DNA of 64,000 nucleotides, from the NCBI GenBank assembly GCA_009741485.1, contig CM019217.1, forward strand, positions 30,187,247 through 30,251,246. Direction: 5' to 3'. Position 1 is the first letter of the stretch. The number at the start of each line of letters is the position of its first letter. The notes beneath the pieces were generated by a model. That model was given only the letters and a program-made list of their open reading frames with translations. It did not search any database and was not told where the DNA came from. Positions 61,801 through 64,000 of the stretch are shown one piece after another. This stretch comes from Malurus cyaneus samueli (Eukaryota; Chordata; Aves; Passeriformes; Maluridae). The translations under genes and the position numbers were made by a program.

Positions 61801-64000
61801 AGATTCCAATGTTAAAATTTAAGTATTAGGAATCTCTGACTTTTGACTCGATGAGTACCTGAACCACAGGAATTTTCTTGCCAACTTGATGGTTATGATA
61901 AGCTCTTCATGCAGCCAAAACTCTGCCTTTTTTTTGGAACTGTTGTTTTTCTTACTTTCCCTTCTAGGAGTTCTTTACTGGGGTTTATTCGAGGACCTTC
62001 ATCTCTATCGCTGAAGGAATGGTAGTATTCAGTAGTGTTAGAAGCCGGCACTTAAGATAAAGTCCGATTGTTTACAGTGCTTTCAGGATGGAAACAGTTC
62101 TTGCTTACTTCCTATTATTGCCCGTAATTTTATGCTGCCACAGTATGTCTTAAATTTGAATTTATTACACAAATAAATGATAGGATCTTTTGATTCTCTT
62201 GTTTACTTTGTAGGTATTAACTATAATCCAGTGTTCCCTTCTGGTTTTGGAGATTTTGCACACAATATTTCTCCACGCAGCAGTGAGCAGCAGGAGCAAC
62301 AGCATACTGGAGATCATAATATTTCTGGCAAAACAGAATATATGGCATTCCCCAAACCCTTTGAAAGCGGTTCCTCTAATGGAGCAGAAAAACAAAGGTA
62401 TTTAAGGTCAAAGTGCAGTTCTCCTTTAATCATTTTTCCTCTTCCTCCTCCCTTTTCTGGGGCTTGTGGGAATTCATCGTTCACTGACGGAATTTATTGT
62501 CATAGAATTACAGTATGAGTTTTACTTTTGCAGCTTCCAGTTTATTTTTTGGGGCTTTTTTCAGTAGTGTTCTGCTTTTCTGTATATTAATTAATATGTC
62601 ATTTCATGACCATTTTAAAACCAAATGTAATCTTGGAGTTTCTTTGTGGCACATTCTGTAAGTGGAGGAAGATGAGGTTGTTTTGAAACTGAGTTGTTTA
62701 AATAACTAGAGGATGTAATTTCAGTGGATGGATGGGGCTTTTTTGAGCTACTCTAGATTGTACTGAATGTTGCTTTAAGAAATGTTTTGTTCTATTTAGT
62801 GCTGCAGTAGCTGCATAAATACATTCATGTTGAAATCAGTGGTAGATGGGAATTTCTTCTGTTTTCCATTTGGAAGGATTCTCTCGAATTATTTATTTTT
62901 TCCAATATTCATTTGATGACTAAGTAACAAGGGCAGATAATTTGTATTGCACATAAACTGCTTGCCTGGTAACACATGATGTTTCTATCAGAGAGATTGG
63001 ATCATGTTATATTGAAGTTGATCTGTGGGTCTGTTTTTTTCTGACAGAAGGAATCACAGACAAGTTGAGGAGGAAATGGAAAAAAGATCAGTTTGGCTTC
63101 ATGATAGCCAAGAAGTGAAAAAAGATGAACAGACTCAGCTGAAAGCAGGTTTTGCTGTTTCGGTACAAAACATTGCTTCTGGTCATAAAAATCAGTCTGA
63201 TATGAATCGGAGAAGAGAGTTTGATGAAGAGTCTTTGGAGAGTCTTAGTAGCATGCCTGATCCAATGGACCCAACTACTGTGACAAAGACATTTAGATCT
63301 AGAAAAGCATCAGCACAAGCAAGCCTGGCATCAAAAGATAAAACACCCAAATCAAAGAATAAGAGGAAGAGTTCTCAACTAAAAGGCAGAATTAAAAATA
63401 CTGGTAGGTTGTAAAGTAATCGTGGATACCATGGCAAACTTGGCTTGGATTATAATCATTACATTCCAGAGAATTTACTGTCCATAAATTGTACCTATAA
63501 TAATGAGAATAAGTTGTTGGAATGAAATACATCTGCATAAATTTTTTTAGTATTTCAGTAAACAGAAACAAAACCAATTGAGATATCATGGTTTAAAAGG
63601 ATCGAGGATGCAGATAAGTGCAGATTTGAAATAACAAGGAAAATCATCTTCATTGTCTTCATGTTCAAACAGGATGATTTATTGAAAAATATGCTTCATT
63701 AAAATTCTGAATACTGAGAAGAGAGGGAGAGTACTAGTTAGTAGTACTGACAGTGTTGCTGAGGATTTAGTACTACTGTATGGCTTCAGTGTACAGAGGA
63801 AAATTTTAGGCTAGGAAACATAATTAGTATTTTGCATCTTTTAAGAGTACCCTTGAACAAATTTTTAAAAATATTAAAGCATTTGGGTAAGCTGTTCCTT
63901 TATTTCTTCCTTTTCATTTCCTCCCATTAGGTTATGAAAGTGCAAGTGCCTCTAGTGTGTGTGAGCCCTGCAAGAACAATAAAAGCAAACACTCTGATGA
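40732..64000 (+). CDS. PCM1: PCM1, pericentriolar material 1 (5' two thirds, cut by window end)
   Basis: PCM1 is the large coiled-coil scaffold of centriolar satellites. It moves on microtubules with dynein, concentrates proteins for centrosomes and cilia, and is needed for ciliogenesis. Twenty-three constitutive coding exons join in phase, all with GT-AG sites, to 4121 nt (about 1373 residues); the human protein has 2024. The start MATGGGPFEEGRNDQDLP has a good context (G at -3 and +4) and matches the human N terminus. Coiled-coil segments can be seen at about 220-262 and 305-360 (ELENLKKQHDLLKRMLQQQE), then about 435-460, 531-560, 690-712, 770-805, 855-885 and 1015-1050. Acidic, Ser-rich linkers lie between them. 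The C-terminal PCM1 domain lies beyond the window. Two optional in-phase exons (45244-45432 and 55124-55192) and a tandem acceptor at 51755/51770 may diversify the product. Residue numbers omit the optional parts. Confidence 0.98.
41434..41679 (+). CDS. PCM1: PCM1 coding exon 2
   Basis: Residues 33-114, beginning DWGSQQKKANRSSEKNKKK and ending LKQRINFSDLDQ. A basic stretch is followed by the conserved SPESSPG and YMTQMSVPEQAELE blocks. Phase 0 at both ends. Confidence 0.97.
42729..43001 (+). CDS. PCM1: PCM1 coding exon 3
   Basis: Residues 115-205, beginning RSIGSDSQGRATAANNKRQ and including NKKPFNFLSLQINTNKSKD, ending AMDSSQ. Acceptor GTATACAG, donor CAG|GTATTT, phase 0 at both ends. Confidence 0.97.
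43514..43684 (+). CDS. PCM1: PCM1 coding exon 4 (first coiled coil)
   Basis: Residues 206-262, beginning IVSRLVQIRDYIAKASSMRD and continuing through NVERLSHLIDDLKEQEKSY to QKML. Heptad-like and highly conserved. Donor CTT|GTAAGT. Confidence 0.97.
43860..43976 (+). CDS. PCM1: PCM1 coding exon 5
   Basis: Residues 263-301, beginning ARENEEDDVRTIDSAVGSGS and ending SEASDTT. An acidic, Ser-rich linker. Phase 0 at both ends, so skipping or inserting phase-0 exons here keeps the frame. Confidence 0.97.
43977..47322 (+). other. PCM1: PCM1 intron between coding exons 5 and 6
   Basis: 3.3 kb, AT-rich. It contains the candidate cassette exon at 45244-45432. No transposon is recognised. Confidence 0.7.
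45244..45432 (+). CDS. PCM1: Candidate PCM1 cassette exon A (63 codons)
   Basis: The segment lies between TTCAATATAG and AAG|GTACAC and is open for exactly 189 bases in the frame set by exon 5, phase 0 at both ends. The product starts EVSFSLSCRPRIEDKLGNS and later has TDIDVTPSPKGKSERAA, a polar Ser/Pro-rich composition like other PCM1 linkers. A branch-point-like TACTAAAC lies just upstream, but the pyrimidine tract is weak, as in optional exons. I do not recall this segment in canonical human PCM1. Confidence 0.65.
47323..47500 (+). CDS. PCM1: PCM1 coding exon 6 (coiled coil)
   Basis: Residues 302-360 plus one base. It starts ARDPQQEAKEELENLKKQ, then a Gln/Leu-rich coil LLKRMLQQQEQLKALQGRQ and ALLALQHKAEQAIAVLDDS. 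Acceptor CTCTTGCAG, donor TCTG|GTATGT. Confidence 0.97.
47501..49786 (+). other. PCM1: PCM1 intron between coding exons 6 and 7
   Basis: 2.3 kb, AT-rich, with short T runs. No exon-like frame or transposon is recognised. Confidence 0.65.
49787..49896 (+). CDS. PCM1: PCM1 coding exon 7
   Basis: The split Val361 and residues 362-397, with TTGSVSGVSLTSELNEELN and then IQRFHNQLHDSQ. Acceptor TGCCCAG, donor CAG|GTCAGT. Confidence 0.97.
50326..50542 (+). CDS. PCM1: PCM1 coding exon 8
   Basis: Residues 398-469 plus one base. It starts TQCVPDNRRQAESLSLTRE and contains KMRILQGKKQKMDKLLGEL (coiled coil), ending RDQHLNNSS. Donor CT|GTAAGT. Confidence 0.97.
50543..51754 (+). other. PCM1: PCM1 intron between coding exons 8 and 9
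   Basis: 1.2 kb. A 13-base T run followed by 8 A lies at 51421-51441. No exon-like frame or transposon is recognised. Confidence 0.65.
51755..51953 (+). CDS. PCM1: PCM1 coding exon 9 with tandem acceptors
   Basis: Two acceptors 15 bases apart (CCTGTAG before 51755, GCTTCAG before 51770) are both in frame. The downstream one gives NNSS-C-SPQRSIDQRS, matching the human pattern. The upstream one inserts five residues (FFPASG in place of C). The exon continues with VVNGESNSL and ends NPAEKLQ, with donor CA|GTAAAA splitting the Gln codon. Residues 470-530 are counted with the downstream site. Confidence 0.93.
52252..52428 (+). CDS. PCM1: PCM1 coding exon 10 (coiled coil)
   Basis: Residues 531-589. 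It starts KLNEVRKRLNELRELVHYYE, then an acidic run (EEEETEESESDSEHEG), ending VTNI plus two bases of Arg. The donor is ATTAG|GTTGTT, a poor match beyond the GT. Reading through adds 12 residues before a stop. Confidence 0.95.
53059..53085. repeat. (GTTT)n simple repeat in PCM1 intron 10
   Basis: Six units of GTTT followed by more T/G-rich sequence. It lies within the intron between coding exons 10 and 11 (52429-53222), which holds nothing else recognisable. Confidence 0.9.
53223..53380 (+). CDS. PCM1: PCM1 coding exon 11
   Basis: Residues 590-642, beginning (R)NPQGISSWTEINSNSNVQ and including NNRSAANIRTLKISSAL. A polar, Asn-rich linker. Acceptor TTTTACCCTAG, donor TTAG|GTATGT. Confidence 0.96.
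53604..53818 (+). CDS. PCM1: PCM1 coding exon 12
   Basis: Residues 643-714. It starts (D)CHNRENDKHLDLPQGEDDE, is strongly acidic, then carries the coil FEQKINRLIAAKQKLRQLQ and ends AAMVQ in phase 0. Donor CAG|GTAAGA. Confidence 0.97.
53819..55403 (+). other. PCM1: PCM1 intron between coding exons 12 and 13
   Basis: 1.6 kb. It contains the candidate optional exon at 55124-55192, preceded by a long pyrimidine-rich stretch from about 55047. Nothing else is recognised. Confidence 0.65.
55124..55192 (+). CDS. PCM1: Candidate PCM1 cassette exon B (23 codons)
   Basis: Between GAGTCACAG and TTT|GTAAGT there are 69 bases open in the exon-12 frame, phase 0 at both ends, encoding ASGLCFQSETNYLHSG and then SFSSVSF. 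A second acceptor (CACCTCAG before 55049) gives an in-frame 144-base version, so nested acceptors are possible. The donor is consensus. Composition is Ser-rich like PCM1 linkers, but the candidate is short and unsupported by homology I can recall. Confidence 0.45.
55404..55558 (+). CDS. PCM1: PCM1 coding exon 13
   Basis: Residues 715-765. It starts DDDPEPQGTIANVSNIGDLL and ends RLNEKA plus two bases of Arg. It is one of the least conserved segments relative to human. Acceptor ATCTTTCAG, donor CAAG|GTAAGT. Confidence 0.95.
55636..55765 (+). CDS. PCM1: PCM1 coding exon 14 (coiled coil)
   Basis: Residues 766-809: (R)EKFYEAKLQQQQQEIKQLQ, then RRKLIEIQEKIQVIQKACPD and LQ. It is separated from exon 13 by an intron of only 77 nt. 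Donor CAG|GTAGGT. Confidence 0.97.
56471..56605 (+). CDS. PCM1: PCM1 coding exon 15
   Basis: Residues 810-854. It starts LSAGLGNCPANRQTSQATST and ends VPVGNE, phase 0 at both ends. Acceptor CTCTTTCAG, donor GAG|GTATTT. Confidence 0.95.
57048..57238 (+). CDS. PCM1: PCM1 coding exon 16 (coiled coil)
   Basis: Residues 855-917. It starts LWSEMRRHEILREELRQRRK, then QLEALMAEDQRRRELAET, and ends TPQQSRTE plus two bases of Lys. Donor AA|GTAAGA. Confidence 0.97.
57239..58389 (+). other. PCM1: PCM1 intron hosting an antisense CR1
   Basis: A 1.15-kb intron between coding exons 16 and 17. More than half is the CR1 fragment at 57616-58240, whose right edge lies about 150 bases before the acceptor. Confidence 0.8.
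57616..58240 (-). mobile_element. CR1 LINE, 5'-truncated, with broken ORF2 C terminus
   Basis: On the minus strand it begins at the codons for MSQQCAHMVKKANGILACIR, a standard CR1 ORF2 block near the C terminus. It continues through VRPHLECCVQFWAYQ and, after a shift of frame near 58075, through KSYKEQLRELGLFSLEKRS. It ends with the 3' UTR and the inverted terminus AATCACAGAATCA at about 57616. Truncation and a frameshift make it inactive. It lies antisense to PCM1. Confidence 0.93.
58390..58587 (+). CDS. PCM1: PCM1 coding exon 17
   Basis: Residues 918-983. It starts (K)TMATWGGSTQCALEDENGD, then a long acidic stretch (EEDEEDASSLNDSFSVYP), ending ENKD plus two bases of Arg. Acceptor TTCATTAG, donor ATAG|GTTAGT. 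Confidence 0.96.
58588..59476 (+). other. PCM1: PCM1 intron between coding exons 17 and 18
   Basis: 0.9 kb. The exon-17 frame stays open for about 53 codons into this intron, which I read as chance. Nothing else is recognised. Confidence 0.6.
59477..59699 (+). CDS. PCM1: PCM1 coding exon 18 (coiled coil)
   Basis: Residues 984-1058. It starts (R)WKNCRPFSADGNYRPVSKA, then MRRQENFRWMSELSYVEEK and EQWQEQINQLKKQHEFSVSI, ending MQDQQ. Donor CAG|GTAGAT. Confidence 0.97.
59821..59966 (+). CDS. PCM1: PCM1 coding exon 19
   Basis: Residues 1059-1106. It starts TLSCLLQTLLTGPYSMIPNN and includes VHLIMHQLNQCYTQLMWQQ, ending VQ plus two bases of Arg. Acceptor CTTTCCACAG, donor AAAG|GTATGT. Confidence 0.97.
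59967..60887 (+). other. PCM1: PCM1 intron between coding exons 19 and 20
   Basis: 0.9 kb, AT-rich. It ends in a T-rich tract that is separated from the acceptor AG by a purine-rich duplicated segment. Confidence 0.65.
60871..60905. repeat. PCM1: 20-bp-period duplication across a splice acceptor
   Basis: GAAACAAATGTTAAA occurs at 60871-60885 and again at 60891-60905. The exon-20 boundary (60887|60888) lies between the copies. The second copy is coding; the first is intronic. Confidence 0.9.
60888..61078 (+). CDS. PCM1: PCM1 coding exon 20
   Basis: Residues 1107-1170. It starts (R)LKQMLNDLMRQQEQQCQEK, then APPPPSPVFCPFNFPPQPVN and IPG-like VPGFTNFSSFAP. The acceptor AAAAG lies in a 20-bp-period duplication that copies the first bases of the exon. 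Donor CCAG|GTGGGT. Confidence 0.95.
61079..62213 (+). other. PCM1: PCM1 intron between coding exons 20 and 21
   Basis: 1.1 kb, AT-rich. No exon-like frame, RNA gene or transposon is recognised. Confidence 0.65.
62214..62397 (+). CDS. PCM1: PCM1 coding exon 21
   Basis: Residues 1171-1231. It starts (G)INYNPVFPSGFGDFAHNIS, has a Ser/Gln-rich run, then TEYMAFPKPFESGSSNGAEK. Acceptor TTTGTAG, donor AAAG|GTATTT. Confidence 0.96.
62398..63047 (+). other. PCM1: PCM1 intron between coding exons 21 and 22
   Basis: 650 bases, AT-rich, nothing recognised. Confidence 0.65.
63048..63403 (+). CDS. PCM1: PCM1 coding exon 22
   Basis: Residues 1232-1350. It starts (R)RNHRQVEEEMEKRS and includes RRREFDEESLESLSSMPDP and TKTFRSRKASAQASLASKDK, then a Lys-rich stretch ending GRIKNT. 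Acceptor CTGACAG, donor CTG|GTAGGT. Confidence 0.96.
63931..64000 (+). CDS. PCM1: PCM1 coding exon 23 (cut by window end)
   Basis: Acceptor CTCCCATTAG. Residues 1351-1373 are visible: (G)YESASASSVCEPCKNNKSK then HSD, matching the human YESAS...CEPC segment. The exon and the remaining third of the protein, including the C-terminal PCM1 domain, lie to the right. Confidence 0.95.

Noticed and set aside
1..64000. CRISPR arrays, operons, phage or bacterial defence systems
   Set aside because: The sequence is spliced vertebrate DNA. The only regularly spaced repeats are microsatellites and short tandem duplications.

Overview
The window is vertebrate nuclear DNA, almost certainly from a bird and probably a passerine. 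It has long AT-rich introns and intergenic DNA, GT-AG introns, one strong CpG island, several decayed CR1 LINE fragments (the dominant avian retroposon), and one short retroposon whose head looks like tRNA-Ile and whose tail looks like CR1. That SINE architecture is known from passerine genomes. No prokaryotic, plasmid or CRISPR features are present.

Two protein-coding genes lie head to head, in the arrangement seen at human 8p22. FGL1 (fibrinogen-like 1, hepassocin) is on the minus strand. All seven coding exons can be read, from the signal-peptide exon at 23192-23257 to the stop codon at 8918. They join in phase to a complete 313-residue protein, and only the upstream non-coding exon and promoter remain unplaced. 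PCM1 (pericentriolar material 1) is on the plus strand. Its CpG-island promoter is at about 36.35-37.47 kb, its start codon is at 40732, and 23 constitutive coding exons run to the window edge, where the gene is cut. The readable part is about 1373 residues. Every junction is in phase and the product aligns throughout with the human protein as I remember it. Two further in-phase open segments look like cassette exons.

Layout: 1-8.5 kb is gene-free DNA downstream of FGL1. FGL1 occupies 8.55-23.26 kb and has a CR1 and a CpG-dense block in its introns. The 23.27-36.3 kb interval holds CR1 fragments, the SINE and simple repeats. PCM1 fills 36.4-64.0 kb, with another CR1 in the intron after coding exon 16.

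The genes do not form a pathway. FGL1 is a secreted, liver-type fibrinogen-domain protein. PCM1 is the coiled-coil scaffold of centriolar satellites. The PCM1 promoter carries a near-palindromic RFX X-box, two inverted ZNF143-type sites and a YY1-type site, which fits a housekeeping and ciliary gene. I found no clearly novel system. The most useful leads are splicing features of PCM1 (two candidate cassette exons, a tandem acceptor, a duplicated acceptor and a 77-nt intron), the promoter grammar, and an ~800-bp compound retroposon block between perfect 21-bp direct repeats.
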